This document shows, in pieces, positions 1 through 13,102 of a DNA stretch of 64,000 bases. The translations under genes were made by a program, and so were the position numbers. The DNA is from Apophysomyces variabilis (lineage: Eukaryota > Mucoromycota > Mucoromycetes > Mucorales > Mucoraceae): positions 1 through 64,000 of the forward strand of contig MZZL01000129.1 in the NCBI GenBank assembly GCA_002749535.1. Direction: 5' to 3'. How positions within the stretch are numbered: position 1 is the stretch's first letter; the number at the start of each line of letters is the position of its first letter. The notes beneath the pieces were generated by a model. The model worked only from the letters and a program-made list of their open reading frames with translations. It was not told the origin of the DNA and searched no databases.

Positions 1-692
1 ACAACAGAGCGGGCGTTCGTTTGGTTGTTCATTTTATAAGCGAAGAGAGCTATATATGAGGCGCATTTAGGTTGTGTTATACGAAAGAGATGTAAAAGCT
101 GTTATGAGTTACATTTGTTTCAAAACAGTTGATAGTGAATGAAGAAAAATGCATCTCTTTTTGCAGTCTTTATATATTCGTGCTCGCTCCAGTTGACTGA
201 TCTTGAAAGCTTTGTCATCCGATGTCATTCTTACTATATCAAGACAGAAAGGCATCTTGGCAAATTGGCCTTTGCAAGGAAGAGAAGCTTTTTAAGAGAT
301 ATTTGTAATTTGAAGGGCTTCTTTACTACATCAGGAGGGGAAAGTGATCTTGGCAGAAAGCAAAGTCTTTTGTGCCTGATCTTTTTATTACCATATTAAG
401 ACAGCGAGGCGATCTTGGCAGGAAGTATAGGGCTTTATTGGCTGAAAATGAGACTCAACCATATGAGACCCAGATGAATCTGCCAAGGAGATTGCAACTC
501 CGAAGGGGAAATTTTTTGAGTCCCAGTTGAGTCTCGCGGTTCAGATACTGTATCTGCGTCATATCAGTCCACTCCGCTTTAAGCGGTGCCACGTTCACAA
601 CTCTGCGTCAGTTCGGTGTGACATGTGTGGCCTTTCTATAAATTCATCCGTTGCATCTTGTATTGGTTTGACAACTCTTTAACTAAAACACA
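1..692. other. Intergenic region with weak degenerate repeats
   Basis: No convincing gene is seen here. An 86-codon open frame at 139-399 has no recognisable domain and odd composition, and I do not call it. The phrase GATCTTGGCAG or a close variant recurs near 253, 344 and 411, with AAGACAG just upstream of two of the copies. This is a weak local repeat of unknown origin. The last part (about 600-690) is the likely promoter and 5' leader of the MIR-domain gene starting at 693. Confidence 0.5.
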
Positions 693-1587
693 ATGTGTAA
701 GTCTCTCTCCGGGAAAAAGGAAAAAGAACAGGATAGGAAAATGTTGCCGTGTTTCCCTAAACTAAATACGAAAACCGTTCTTTAGCATTTCCTCAAGAAG
801 ACGGTATCATTCGCTACGGGTGAGTAGAATACGTTTTCATGGCTCAATTGCTCAGTCAACTTATCGAGATGAATTCTTTGTTATTCAGTGACCATGTTTG
901 CCTCAAGCATAACCAGAGTGGTCGTTTCCTGACCTCCAGGGAGGAATCATACTCAACTGGCAGCGGCCAGCAAATTGTATGTAGAAAAAGAGAAGCGGGA
1001 AAAACGGGTGTGATAAACTAACAGAAAGAGGATGTTTTCCATCGTACCAGGTCTATGCTGGTGGATGGAGTATTGATGAATGGTCCACCTTCATTGTTAT
1101 TCCTCCCATTCAGAGTGAGGAAGAACCCGGTTATGAGGTTGGCTGGGATGACAGACTTCGTCTTAAGCACGTTCCCACTCGCCGCAACTTGCACTCCCAC
1201 GCAGGTCATGCCAGCCCCGTTGCTGGCCAGCAGGAAGTGACCTGCTTTGGTGATGACTACACGAGCGATGAGAACGACGTTTGGGTTGTCCAGAAGTGGG
1301 ATGAGGATTCGGATGAATATGACGACGTAAGTTTTCTAATTATCATCGTTTGGAGCTGCCTAACGCGTGGATGACCTCTTTAGTTCTGGCGGGTCGGCCA
1401 AGCTTTCGTGCTCCGTCATGAGCTGACCGGTGCAACCTTGTAAGCTTCATTTCATTTTTTCCATGCTCAGTTGTACTCACCCGGTACCTATAGGCATAGC
1501 CATGAACTGGAGTTCTTCGAAGGCAACGAGGTGACCTGTTTCCCTGAAGAGCGCGATGATAACGACATGTGGCGTGTAGAGTTTTAG
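693..1587 (+). CDS. MIR-domain protein (SDF2-like), six exons
   Basis: Predicted 183-residue protein made almost entirely of MIR repeats, the beta-trefoil type module shared by SDF2, protein O-mannosyltransferases and inositol trisphosphate receptors. Exons by splice consensus are 693-696, 786-819, 889-976, 1051-1326, 1384-1439 and 1494-1587; the joined frame is open throughout. The first two junctions give MSFPQEDGIIRYGDHVCLKH, the usual MIR opening in which a 'YGD-hv-LkH' strand starts the repeat. Later motifs include RLKHVPTRRNLHSH and two copies of a QEVTCFGDD / NEVTCFPEE phrase followed by a Trp-Val/Arg-V strand. An ATG at 839 lies inside the second intron and would lose the first MIR strand, so I reject it. 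No signal peptide is visible, so it is probably cytosolic, unlike secretory SDF2. The molecular role is unknown. Confidence 0.8.
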
Positions 1588-2128
1588 ATTCTTTAAGGGC
1601 TAGTTTTTCCGTTTAGCCACAGAGATCCGTAGGATTTCCCTGTAGATTTACATTCAATAAGAATACCATATACCTAAAACGTCTTTAACGCTCTGAAACT
1701 CTCTTTTTATGATGCCTCTCGCAAGATTCGGCAATAAGTTGGTTTTGAAACAAGACGAGGCCAAGCGATCATCTGTTCATTCCTCCATATGCCTGTGTAT
1801 TTGTTGTCAACAAGAGCAGGATTGGATCTTTAGCATCTCTTAACGCAGCATATCAGAGCTTTCTGCCATGTACATTTGCTCAGTGTAACATACCAGTAGA
1901 AAGAGTCGTCCTTGTTACCAAGGTTCTTCATTCAAGAAAACACTCTTTGCTGTTCCACTGTGCCATACACTAGAAGCTGTTTTAAATTCAAACCTTTCAG
2001 TTTTTGTTTTCAGACAATTTATAGTACGAAAAAATTTTTTTATATATCACCAAACGTAAGGTATTTACAAGAAAAAAGAGAGAAAATAAGGAAGGGGTTA
2101 TGTCGTGTAATAGTATAGGTTAAGCCAG
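1588..2128. other. Intergenic region, convergent gene ends
   Basis: Tail-to-tail spacer between the MIR-domain gene (plus) and the MFS gene (minus). It holds A/T-rich stretches compatible with 3' untranslated regions and polyadenylation signals, for example AATAAG near 1657. No gene is seen. Confidence 0.5.
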
Positions 2129-4040
2129 TTAAGCCATTTCAATTTCCTGCTTGATGTCTTCTTCTTCGGATGCAATGCGTTGCTGTGACTTGGGAAGAGC
2201 GATCTTCTTGACCTGCAGGATATGTGTGATAATGGCTAAGATAATCATGGCAGCAGTCATGCCAATCGTAACAATTTTTCCAAGCTCTATAATCCATGGG
2301 TAAGTACAACACATATAGGTAAGAAATCACACAGCACATCCAGTGAAGAATGTGTATGCGTTTGTCTTTGTAAAACGTACGATAGTAATTGTAAACGTCC
2401 GAGACTGTCCAGGCCTTGACGTTAACAAAGTTAGGAACCAGGTTACCCAATGCATTGACGACGGCGATAGCGAGAGCTCTTGTTTCAGCATCACATTGGT
2501 ACATTTCCTGAAGGATAATGGGTAAGCGATAATGAACATGAATCAATTTCTCCCAGTTACTTACGTTTAGCCAGGTCATCATGATGGGGGAAACACCAAA
2601 CTAAAGAGACAGAGACAAAAGATAGCATCAGTAAGATCGGTTACTTTCTATTAAGGATAACAACTTACGATAGGAGGAATCATGTACGCTGCTGCAAAGT
2701 GGATACCGACCAATGCGCTCGGGGTCTTGATGGCAACGACCAAGACATACCAGATCAAGGTCCAGATACCACCGCCAACAATATGCCAGACGCGTTTACC
2801 ATAGTGATCGGAGAACCATCCCTGGGCGATAATCACGATACCGACCCAAATCCAAATGGGCACCATCATATAGTTAGCAAAGGACGATTCATAGCCCATG
2901 CCGGTAAGAATGATAGGGAAGTACTGCAGGAGACCCATGCCCATCTGGAAACAGATAAACATGCCGAGATAGAGATAGACATAAGGCGTAACTAACAAAT
3001 TGCGCAACCTAAAATAAAAAGAAAGGAATAAGAAAAACGTGCAAACTCTCTAAGGCAATAAACCACTTACGTTGCCATATTGAGGCCGGAGGGCAATGTC
3101 TTGCGGCCCTGACGTTCCAGACGTTCAATAGCCAGCTGTCGCTCTTCGCCACGGATAAAACGGGTATTGTGGGGATAGTCGGGGATAAGGAAGAAACCGA
3201 TACCACCAATGACGACGGCAATCAGACCTTCAATAATGAATAACCATTTCCAGCCACGCATGCCATGAGCGCCATCCAGACTGGACGCGATCGCACCGGA
3301 GATCAAACCACTGAAGGCACCCGACATTTGTGAGCCAGCCACAAAAAAAGCAGTGCGTGCACCCAGTTCTTCCTTGGTATACCAACTTCCCAATAAGAAA
3401 ACAATACCAGGATAGAAAGCCTATAGAAAAAAAAAAAAGAAAGACATGCGTTAGGATTACTCTGCTGTCTGCTCTCAATCGAATACATAGTTTTTGTGTG
3501 TTTTTTCTTTCATACCGCTTCAGCAAAACCGAGGCAAAACCGAAGACCGTACAGACCACGATAATCTGTAATTAAGGCCATAAGACAGACAACGGCACCC
3601 CAGAGCGTTACCACGCCGGGTAACATTATGGATGGTCGTACTTTGGTAATAATGGCATTGGCGGGAATTTGAAGGCTACAAGAAAGTGCATGTCAGATTG
3701 CGATACGGGGAAATTCAAAGGAAACTTACACAATGTATCCAATGAAAAACATGGTAAAGGCCCAATTGTATCTTTCGGACGCTAGCTCCAAGTCCTCTTT
3801 CATACCGTTTGTATACGCATTGGCTAGATTGGTTTGAGGAATCAAAGAAGATATACCCGGTAAGCGTCATTGCTTCTTCTGGCATAGATCCTTTTCTTTT
3901 CTTCGGGACTTACGCATGTTGTTTCGGTCCAGGCCGTTGGCAAAGTAACCAAAGAAGGCCCAAATCATAAGACGTAAATCTAATTTTCGAATAAGACGCC
4001 TTTCGACATCATTGGGCTTTTCTTCTGTTGATTTGGTCAT
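2129..4040 (-). CDS. MFS transporter, anion:cation symporter (Dal5/Tna1-like) family
   Basis: Multi-exon gene for a plasma-membrane permease of roughly 450 residues. The N-terminus has the family signature: a short cytosolic head, then RRLIRKLDLRLMIWAFFGY and NGLDRNN in TM1/loop 1, equivalent to the KLDLRL...LDR.N of yeast Dal5, Tna1 and Vht1 relatives. Further exons encode GFAEAxFYPGIVFLLGSWY (the MFS 'E-a-x-f-P' TM4 region), the MRGWKWLFIIEGL segment typical of this family, RNLLVTPYVYLYLG, and a final TM plus a charged tail ending QEIEMA. The start codon at 4038-4040 (MTKSTEEKPNDVERR) is the only ATG giving the TM1 signature in frame. Family members import organic anions such as allantoate, nicotinate or vitamins with protons; the substrate cannot be told here. 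Exon edges near 3870-3915 and 3690-3730 were not fully resolved. Confidence 0.85.
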
Positions 4041-5467
4041 AATAGGGAAAGATGTAGAGTAAGAAGGGGAATAAGAAATTCTTTTTTCCGTTCTGGGTCT
4101 TTGTATTTATATAAATATGGGGTAGAAAGGGAAAAAAAAGGACACGGTGGGGAAAATCTACGATTCCGTCGATTGGGTCTCCACACTTTTTTTTTCTTTT
4201 CCATCACCGAGGGAAAGATGCGGGGAAATGTGGGGAAAAAAAAAGGTAAGTCAGCCATTAAAATACCGCTTACCATCATGGAAACGAATCATGATTAAGC
4301 CGAAACAACAAAATAACCAAAGTAGAAAAATAGATGATCAAACCATACCAGTGAAGCGAAGATGGGCTTTCGATGAACGAAAAGAAGCATTTGAGAGAAG
4401 AAGAAGTGAGGTAGTCATGGTATGAAGGCAAAAGGAGCCATAGAAACAGTGGCTTTTATTTGAATGGGTTGCTTTCTTTGACTGATGTTGAGCCCTGAAT
4501 TGAAAATCAGGGTGGACCCATTTCTTTTCTTTTGAATGTCCGTAGTTTGCCCGGTACGTCGGATTTCTAGGTTCGGAATATCTTTCTGATAACCCAGTCT
4601 GCACGCTGGAAATCCTCTAGAAGCAAAAAGCTTAGAATACGCTCTATTAATTCCATCTTTAACATCCCAAGATAGAGCTATCATAAATTGCCGGCCGAAA
4701 ATCCCTATCTTGGTTTGCTCAAAGTTTGGTCAGCAGACGATCCAAACGATATTAAGGTTCAGTCTTTTTTGTCTGTCTTACCCCAAACACAAGTTGGAAA
4801 ATCTGGTATATGTCGGGGGATGGTTTCACTGGATCTTGAAAATTGACAAAAGCGGTTGCTTACTCATGTCTGACATACAGAATTTGGGAGGATACCGAAT
4901 GATGGGAGAGCAAGTCATTGTGAAAAAAACTTTATTCATCTTATTTCCCCATCTCTCTCCACACGAGAGTAGCCTTTGGGTCCATGAAAAAGAGCGTTTC
5001 TGTGCAACAAGAAAGAAGAGACGATCGTGTCACTTTCCCATGTGATCCAATACCACGCAATCCTTCTTGCTAATGCTTGTTTAGCAAACGGCAATAATGA
5101 AGCCCAATCTCCGTTTCAATGAATAGATTGTTTTCCTTTGGAAAAGAAGGATGATTAAAAAAAAAGTCTCCGATCTGATCGATCCAATCCGGCCTGCACA
5201 AATGAACTGTATTTTATATTCTTGGTACCAAGTTACTATCGGTCCCGTCCCCTTCTAGATCGTCATAGTTAAGCATCCCATCAAAACTCAATGTGTCTAC
5301 AGAAAACCTGAAAAGCCTACATCGCTCGAAGACAAAAATACAACACACTGAAATACGCGTGTGAGAAAAGCAGATGCCTTTTTTATAGCGTAAAGCATCC
5401 GCGTAATGACTAAGCATCTTTTTATGGTAGGATTCGTTTCGTTAATGGGCTTCTTGCCTGATTTTCT
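4041..5467. other. Intergenic region, no gene recognised
   Basis: About 1.4 kb between two minus-strand genes. Its left end contains the promoter of the MFS gene. Open frames of 88-111 codons on both strands have no domain, no transmembrane pattern and no convincing splice partners. Nothing else is seen. Confidence 0.4.
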
Positions 5468-7096
5468 TTACTCCCAGGGAAGTTTCGCGCTGGATGCCCA
5501 GTCCGACTGCGGTTCATCTTCACCCCATTGTTTTAAATTATCTGTAGGCTGTTCAATGGTTTGCCAATCTGTTGCAGGTCTCCACGGTAGCTGGTCGTGT
5601 TTATGCGTATTCCAGCCCACACGTTTTTCTCCTTGTCGCGCCTTTGTCACTAACTTGTGAAAAGATGATCCAGATGCAAAAGATCCCTCCTTATGTCGGT
5701 TATCTTGATCGGGTAATGCGTTTGCCATATCATCCATCGCAAACACGCCTTCATGTTGATTTGGCTTTTGCATTAGGAATCCGTTGGCTCTGTTTTTGTT
5801 ATCCGCCTCTAAATGCTCTAGTTCCGGGTTTTCCAAACTATAGGGTCGTCGATTCGTATGACCACCAAACGGAGATCGTACCAATGCTGAAAACTCCCCT
5901 CCATGTAATGACCCTCGCAAAAGACGACGCATATAGTCATAATCTGGCTGCTCTGCGAATCGTAAGCGTTTCGCGTACTCGACAAACTCTAGCAATCCAC
6001 GCGGTAAGCCAGCACATAGATCGCTCATAAAAGTCTCCTCTTTCAAGCGGCGCATCCTATCCCATCCTGCTCGTGAATTACGTGCCTGTATCCCTGTCCA
6101 AGGCAAGTTCCCCAATACAAGATCAAGTAATAAATATGCCAGACTTTCCAGATCATCACGACGAGCATGCGTCTTGCCACGATGTACGTTGAGCGATGCG
6201 TATCTCGCAGTGCCGGTTTTGTTCTTACTATGTTTTTTCGTTTCTGGATACGGCACCTTCGTCTTCGGGTCTCTCCACCACGATGTTAATCCAAAGTCGA
6301 CCACATGCAACTTGGGTATGCCACCCCACTGACGTAATACTTCTGCACACGTTGGCTTATTGTACTGGTATACATTGTCTTCTCCCACCATTTCCAATTC
6401 AGGGAGATGGCACGATGCTGGAAACAAAAAGTTATCGGGTTTCACGTCTCTGTATACTAAACCACAGTTATGGATATGTTCCATAGTGGAAACCTTATTA
6501 AAAAGGATGTCAGTATGATAGATCGAAGTACCTTCATCACGGTTAGCTTACCATTTGGCAGCCTAGTTCTACCACAACATCCAAAGGTAAGTCTATCACC
6601 GTCTGCCTTAGCTGATTCAGGCTGGGTCCCAGTAAATCAAGTACAATACAGTTGAACTCTTCATGTTGACCGTACCAATGGCATTGAGGGATACCAGCTG
6701 TCATATGCGGAATTGGTTAGTTCCTCAATTCTTGTCTGGAGACCCTCTTTTGCCTTTTTTTTTTTACTTACGTCCTCCAGCTAAAACGTCGTACATGATA
6801 CTTTCATGTTTCAACTGTGGGTGCCGCATCTTAATAGGTTCTCGTTTGATAGCATAATGGTGTTTGGTACGAATATCCCTAACTACCATAGCAAAATGAT
6901 GAATAAAAGCTCGTGGATCTTTTTCTCTTTGTTTTATACCTTCGAATACTTCACCGAATGAGCCCTCACCAATTTTCCCGAGAACTGTCCACTCTTCAGC
7001 AATAACGACGTCGCGGCTGTTCATGCTGAGATCAGAACGGGTACTGTCAATCGAGGCGTTATGGACACCAAAGGCCTCTTGTCGATAGCTTGCCAT
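5468..7096 (-). CDS. Casein kinase 1 family protein kinase
   Basis: Three-exon Ser/Thr kinase of about 505 residues. Exon 1 (7096 to about 6770) has the glycine loop GKIGEGSFGEVFEG and the ATP-binding lysine in HYAIKREPIK. The middle exon has IPQCHWYGQHEEFNCIVLDL, matching CK1 beta strands 4-5, and GPSLNQL. The last exon has the catalytic loop LVYRDVKPDNFLF, the DFG motif in HVVDFGLT, and the CK1 hallmark TARYASLNVHRG...RRDDLESLAYLLL, which replaces the APE motif. The catalytic loop reads YRD rather than HRD, as in some CK1-gamma members. A tail of about 150 residues after the kinase domain is hydrophilic and lacks the C-terminal Cys pair of membrane-bound Yck kinases. Insertions around ELEMVGEDNVYQYNKPTCAE make it a divergent CK1. 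Substrates are unknown. Confidence 0.88.
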
Positions 7097-8697
7097 GGTA
7101 TTAATAACGCGATGATGTGGATCAGTGTGCTTTTAATTAAGAAGCAAAGAGGGTTCAAGGGGCTAAGCAGACGAAGAGAATTACAAACGGATCTGGGGTT
7201 TGAATGTTAAAGATGGCCAGTCTGAATGAATGGTGAACGCAGGTTCGCTCAGCAAAAAAGGTGAAGGCTAGTCCGAAACGCCCGGCGGACATTAAAATCA
7301 AAAATTTTAAACCAGCATCGCCTGGCTGTAGAATCAGGTCTCACCATAAAGCAATACAGTACTTATTGTGAATAAAAAGACAAAGTATGCTTATAGTCAT
7401 TGGGTTCACGATGCTCTTCAATATGCTTGACATGCAGGACCCAATATCCCTATGCTATTAAGCTTCGACGTTTTGATTTCGCGATTCAGTTGTTGTGTTC
7501 CTTATAACTCATAAGACGGAAAGTGGCATAGAAACGATAACTAGAAGCATATTAACCTTTATTTGCACTGATGGAGGCTGCTGCTTCCAGTTGTCTCCTT
7601 GAATGCAATATGATACGTTCGCATGCACTCTATAGGAAATGGATCTTTAAGCTACTTTCAACTGCAGTTCTTTGTGTCCATTCCCTTTTGGAAACAATCT
7701 GCGAACAAACCATCTAATTAAGCTACATGTCCCGCTGTAAGGATTGCAGAAAACAATTAGCAAGGTACATCTGTACATGATATATCCAGGTTCTTGGCCA
7801 TTTGTGTGATTGACAAAAGAAAACCAAGACAGAATTGAGACCTTTACATCGCATACTGAGTTGATGTCCGTATTGCTCGCTAATTTTTGTTCCTGAGCCG
7901 CGCATTTTCGCATACTTTCCAAATCTATCGAGAAAAAAACAATGAAGAAGCGATGGCAAAAATAAGACAGAGAGAACCGGTACTTGGGTAAAGCGATTCA
8001 ACGAATGGGAACTATGGGGTTCTTTTTTTTCTTGCAAAACGCCTACATATGCACCCACTGCAGTCTAAAGGACTTTTGTCATGCGCATGTAGGTCAAGAT
8101 ACATGAGAATAAGTAACACCTGCAGCTATATAGGCGATTATCTACTTTTTTTGTTCGCCATGGCGTATGCTGATAGGATGCCCTAGCGCAGTGGCCATAG
8201 GGGAAACGCTATGGTTGGTCTTTCATTTAGATGTGTCTGAGTGTTTTGTTTTTTTTTTCTTATTTCCCCTTTGTCGAGAAGTTCAGGAATGATAAGCATA
8301 CAATGGATATGTGACTAGCTTAGGAAGAAAAAGGGAATGAAATCCATGCTTCTACGAGGAGAGGGGTTCTCCGGGTGGAGGGGGGAGGCTTTTGCTAAAG
8401 AGGATATAAGGACGCGAACCCCTTACTGCAAAAATGACTCGTGTTTGTTACATTTTTGTAACGTACATTGCTTATTTCCTTAGGCTCTAAAAACGAAGCC
8501 CTGCTGTTTCTCACCCTGACCGCAAGATAGGGATAAGAAAAAGTGTTTATTTTTGCTTCGTAAAGATGCTTCAACAAGGCTCCTAACTCTCTCTTTTTTC
8601 TTCTCCCTCCCCACCCTCACTTGGCTTCACATACATATTGATTGATTCTCGCTTATTTTTGGATTATCTTTCTTTCTTTCCTTCATTATCACAAACT
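7097..8697. other. Intergenic region, divergent promoters
   Basis: About 1.6 kb between the divergent kinase and coiled-coil genes. It contains pyrimidine-rich leaders near both ends, for instance the TTCTTCTCCCTCCCC run near 8600. Short minus-strand frames at about 7650-8060 have no recognisable content. No gene is called. Confidence 0.4.
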
Positions 8698-9664
8698 ATG
8701 CTTCATATTCAAGAATCATTATCTCACAATAATCTGCTACTATCCTCTATATTACAATCCCAACCCATTCATCCTCAACCTAGTGTATCAAATTCACGGT
8801 CAACGCGGGTGATTGAACAACTGCAAGATAAATTGGATAGCGTTCAGAAAGAAGTTCTATCTATCCGGAAACAGGTAGGTTTAGTGCAACTATCTTCTTT
8901 TTCTTTTATCTATGCCGGGTACTTTTTATATTAATCCAATGGCATGATTATTTTCTCTGTTACCATAGCTCGAATCTGCACGGCAAGTCAAGCAACAATG
9001 TGAAGTCGAGTCCCAGGCTTATGCAGATTCCAACGTTCAATATCGCGCTACCATACAAGAACTTATCCAAACGCTCGAAACAAAGCAAAAATCGCTCGAT
9101 TCAACGAAGCGTTCATCGATTCATTTGGAAGCGCAAGTCAAAAAGCTAAAGGATGAAGCACTGGCGTCCAGAAAACAGTTGGAAGATCTTCGACGCAAGG
9201 AGCGTGTGCTTGAACGAGATCGGGACATGGCAGTGGCAGAAAAAGGACAGACCGAGCGACAGCATCTTGTACTTAGAGAATGCGTACAGAAGCTATCATC
9301 GAGGTTTGAAAATGAAGTGGTCGGACTGAGGCAGGACCTGGAGACCGTCCAAGGCCAGATCAAGGTGATGGCCGAGCGCAGTTTAACCCTTGCCAACGGA
9401 GTGGAAGCGAGAATCAAGCAACGAACAATGGAACGGCGACAACTGATGAGCCAACTCACTGCAGTGAGAACCCAAATGGAGGCCAATACGCAGCGTTTTG
9501 TAGATCAAGTACGCTCAGAACTTCAGGCATTGATGAACGATGTTTATAGAACGGCCAATCGCACAGATGATTTTCATAGCGCGGTAACTAAATGCCGAGG
9601 AGAAGTCAGTGGTCTTGTCGCACGGATCCGAGCTTATACCGCCGAGGCATCTAATTTTGAATAA
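8698..9664 (+). CDS. Coiled-coil protein of unknown function
   Basis: Two exons (8698-8874 and 8969-9664) give a 290-residue protein. The intron has a GTAGGT donor and a CATAG acceptor and preserves frame across IRKQ/LESARQ. The first 40 residues are Ser/Asn/Gln-rich; the rest is predicted by eye to be almost continuous coiled coil, rich in Glu, Lys, Arg, Gln with Leu heptads (for example VKKLKDEALASRKQLEDLRR and VRTQMEANTQRFVDQVRSEL). I do not recognise a family. Such composition fits a structural, cytoskeletal or kinetochore-type adaptor, but nothing in the sequence proves that. The ATG at 8698 is the first in frame; the frame is open further upstream but without an ATG. Confidence 0.7.
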
Positions 9665-12600
9665 GTTATTGTAATTCATCCTATTTGATTTCCCTTGTTT
9701 TTTGTTGCACCAAAAAAATACTACCTAATAAGATAATCGTTACCCTGGCCTACCAGTCGCCAAATCCACATCAAATAATAAACGCTTTTTCCTCTCTTCG
9801 AGGTGATATGGTAAAATCTTGCGCTTGGAATCATTCGCAAACTTGATGTTATTCTCCGATAAGGGTCATGTATGATCTTGAAATAGGCAACAGATTTGGT
9901 TCATTCTAACTATTGTTACGAGCAAATCGGAGAGAATGAGCATCGCATCATGCTAGGTTCGCCAACATATTAAATGGGGTACACATTCTTAATTAGGAAT
10001 AGCCTCTCCACGTATGCAAAGACAGGCAGGAGACAGGAGACAAAGAAGCCTCTTGTGGCATCCTTCCTTCTGTCATTCGTATTGTTCACTGACAGGTAGG
10101 AAAAGGAACAAACCAAACAGTTTCCTTTGTCGTCAATCTTACAGCACTAAAGATAAAGTTTGCCGACCACACTGTCAGAAATTGGTCATAAGGGAGAAAC
10201 AAGCCTGCCGGTAGAAAGTTGTCAGCTATTTATTGAACCTCTTGTTGAACCCCATTTGCCAATTGACTTTTTTTCCCCATTTCCTCAATGTTTTTCGAGA
10301 TTTAGATCGAACCCAGAACCTGACAGGTGACTGAAATTCCTACTGCGTTTACTTTGACTGACACCAACATCGTCTAGTTTGCAGGCATGCTAACTTATTA
10401 GTTAAATGTTCAATCTATCTCATGGCAATAAGAACAGGATCACCCGTCGGAAAATGGCCCCTACCATGAAATTAAAGTCCAAATAATTGACAAGTATAAA
10501 AAGATGGATTATAGTAGCTATCATGGCCATAGGGGAGATATATGTAACAAGAAACGTGCTAAGAAAATGGAATTCTTGCTTAACGGCATACCGCAAATAT
10601 CTCGTTATTCATTAAGTACCAGAGCAATAGAACGCTTGACATGAGATAGAATAGACAACACATCCGTTTCACACATTGTCTTTAATCAAGATGAAGCGTT
10701 CAGAATGTATCCGGGATTACATACTTTAAACTTGAAAAGGGGTTCAACACTGAGTTCTAAATACCACGAGGGTGATTTACCTTAGAACGACCCCATCTGT
10801 AGTATTTCTGCTTTATTTTAACTTGTAGACCTGAAAGAGAACTCCGTTAAATTTTACTAGCCACAGCCTCTCATACAGCTAGCAACTATCTCTGTAATAG
10901 CTGGGATTAAAGGACTATAAAAATCATAGTTACTAACGCATATTGACAATAAACAATATAAAGTAAATATATCGTACCGTGATCTCGTGTGGCGATCTGT
11001 CGCAAATCTATTGACTAAAAAGGGCAACATAGATGATCGGTTAATGCCGGAGATCTTCAACCATCAAAAACTTATTTGATCTACATAAATAAGGCCATCT
11101 TTAATCGTAGTCAATGATCCACCAGATTCGTCAACATGCCGTCGGTATGACCTCCTATTGCAGAGCCCCTTTCAAAAGCAATCTGATTTTCATGTTTGCT
11201 CAAGACAAAACTAATGGTGACTGTTTGGCACATTTGATCATACTAAATTGGTAGTAAACTGCCTTTATGCCTCCAAGGTCAATGACGCCTTCAACCGTAC
11301 AAGAGAAAAGCAGTAGTTGCTCGAAATATATAAGGAATCCACTTAAAGAAATGTTGATAAACCAAAAAGTTTGACCTCTAGCTCCAGAATTAATCGGAAA
11401 ACTAGCTGTCTTCTGCACCTTAAAGTAAATACATTATCTCGATATTCTTACACGATTTGTCAAAGTCTCTCCTCGTTAGATGTGCACATGGCTTGTATTA
11501 ATGGGTTAGTCTGCACCATTTGGAAGCCAACCCTTTCGTTACTTTCATTATTTCCTGCTACACAGTACATCCTAAGATCCTTACTCTCGTGATTGGGAGA
11601 CATCCCTCATAGTTTTGCCATGAGATTGCAAGTTACTTACGATCCAATGAATGAGTGACTCCCGGAACAGCATTCTTGTGATACATATATGCTGCTTTCC
11701 GCTTGTCAAGCACATTTTGTGCTGTCCATGAGCCAACCGTTGTCTTCCGCAGGGTGCTCAAGTTGGTCACGAGCCGATTTTTGTAACTGAGTGTTATAAC
11801 TGTGATTAACCTTGCGTAAGGCATGTTGCAAGTTCATCTCTACGCTACGATGTAAAGATATAGCCCGACATGATTGGCTGAAATCCTTCTTTTTACTGCC
11901 CGCTAAATTGGTATGCCAATGGAGATGATTTCGAAAGTTGTCGCCTTTTTCTTATGTAAAATGGCCAATACAGAATAAGCTCTCCTCTTGTTGGACGACA
12001 GTAATTGATAATCAAAAGATGCCGGAAAGCTTCGGCTCTACAAGAATATGGTAAATGGTAAGCCACTGCAAACTCAGAGAGAGAGCGATCGATCATAGGA
12101 ATGAATTGTTTTCTGCGGATACAATGACACTATCGTACCCATAGGCGAGATACTACGTATGCAGAAATGCTGTCTCATCATTGCAACACGATTCGGATGT
12201 AAAGAAGGCCATTTAGCATGCGAATGCACGTGCCTTTGTTTCTGCATTTTAATGAGAAGTCAGTTGGGAAAGGGCCTCCATCCCGGTGACACTCCGTACC
12301 TGAAACTTTCTGGGGTCCTTTGTTTATTTGATGAAGATCAGTAAACAGAATATCAATAATATAAAAAAAAACTTTTTTTTCCGCATGTGGAAAAAAGTAG
12401 TGAACAAAGTGTAAACAAAAAGAAAGAAAGCGACAAATAAAACTGCATCTTTTGCAAGTTATTGTTCCAGACTATCCATTATGCTTTATCAAGGGAAGAT
12501 CGAGGAGTTAATCTTCTTGTACTATCCGCAACAAGCCGGGGCTGCCCATCTACTATAACGTTCATCTAAATCAGGTTTAGCTGTGCTACCTGCGGAGAAA

Positions 12601-13102
12601 GGTGCGGACGGTTTTTACTAAAAGACAATCAGAAACCTTGGGATCGATCATTTCAGGTTGATTACATTGTACAATAGAAACAAAGGAGATCGGAAAGCAA
12701 AGGGATGGGCAGGGGTGGGGGGCGTTGGGAGGTCTGTTGATTCGGGCAGAAGAGTATACAAACCGTTCGTTGCAGAAAAGAAAAGAGCGCACAAAGGAGC
12801 TGAGTATGAAAAACATGGCGCATATGTGACTGCTCATAAAAATTATCAGATTTCTCTATTGCCAGTCTATACATCGGGATTTCTTTTTAGCAGTTGTTGT
12901 TCTTCGTGCCTTTCTTGCTGCACTGTTGTGTAATACCGGGGAAAAAAAAATAAAGTCTTACAGGTCATACACGTGACATGCAGAATTCCTATATCCGATC
13001 TGATACAACCCGGCTCCAAATGAAAAAAAAAAGCTTGGTACACTAAAAGTTTTTTTTTTTCATTATTTCCTCTTTCTTTTTCTTTTCTCCGAGAAATAGG
13101 AT
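9665..13102. other. Gene-poor stretch of 3.4 kb
   Basis: No protein family, splice-linked exon chain or RNA gene is recognised. Isolated open frames of 60-100 codons occur on both strands and look random. Homopolymer A and T runs are frequent (near 12362, 12942, 13023, 13050). It may hold decayed repeats, which can only be settled by comparison with the rest of the genome. The last 100 bases are the leader of the UPF0014 gene. Confidence 0.4.

Noticed and set aside
139..399. 86-codon open frame at the window start
   Set aside because: No domain, poor composition, and it overlaps weak repeats; no splice partners.
839..1021. ATG-initiated frame that includes part of the MIR domain
   Set aside because: Its first 16 codons are intron 2 sequence; splicing from 819 to 889 restores the conserved MIR start.
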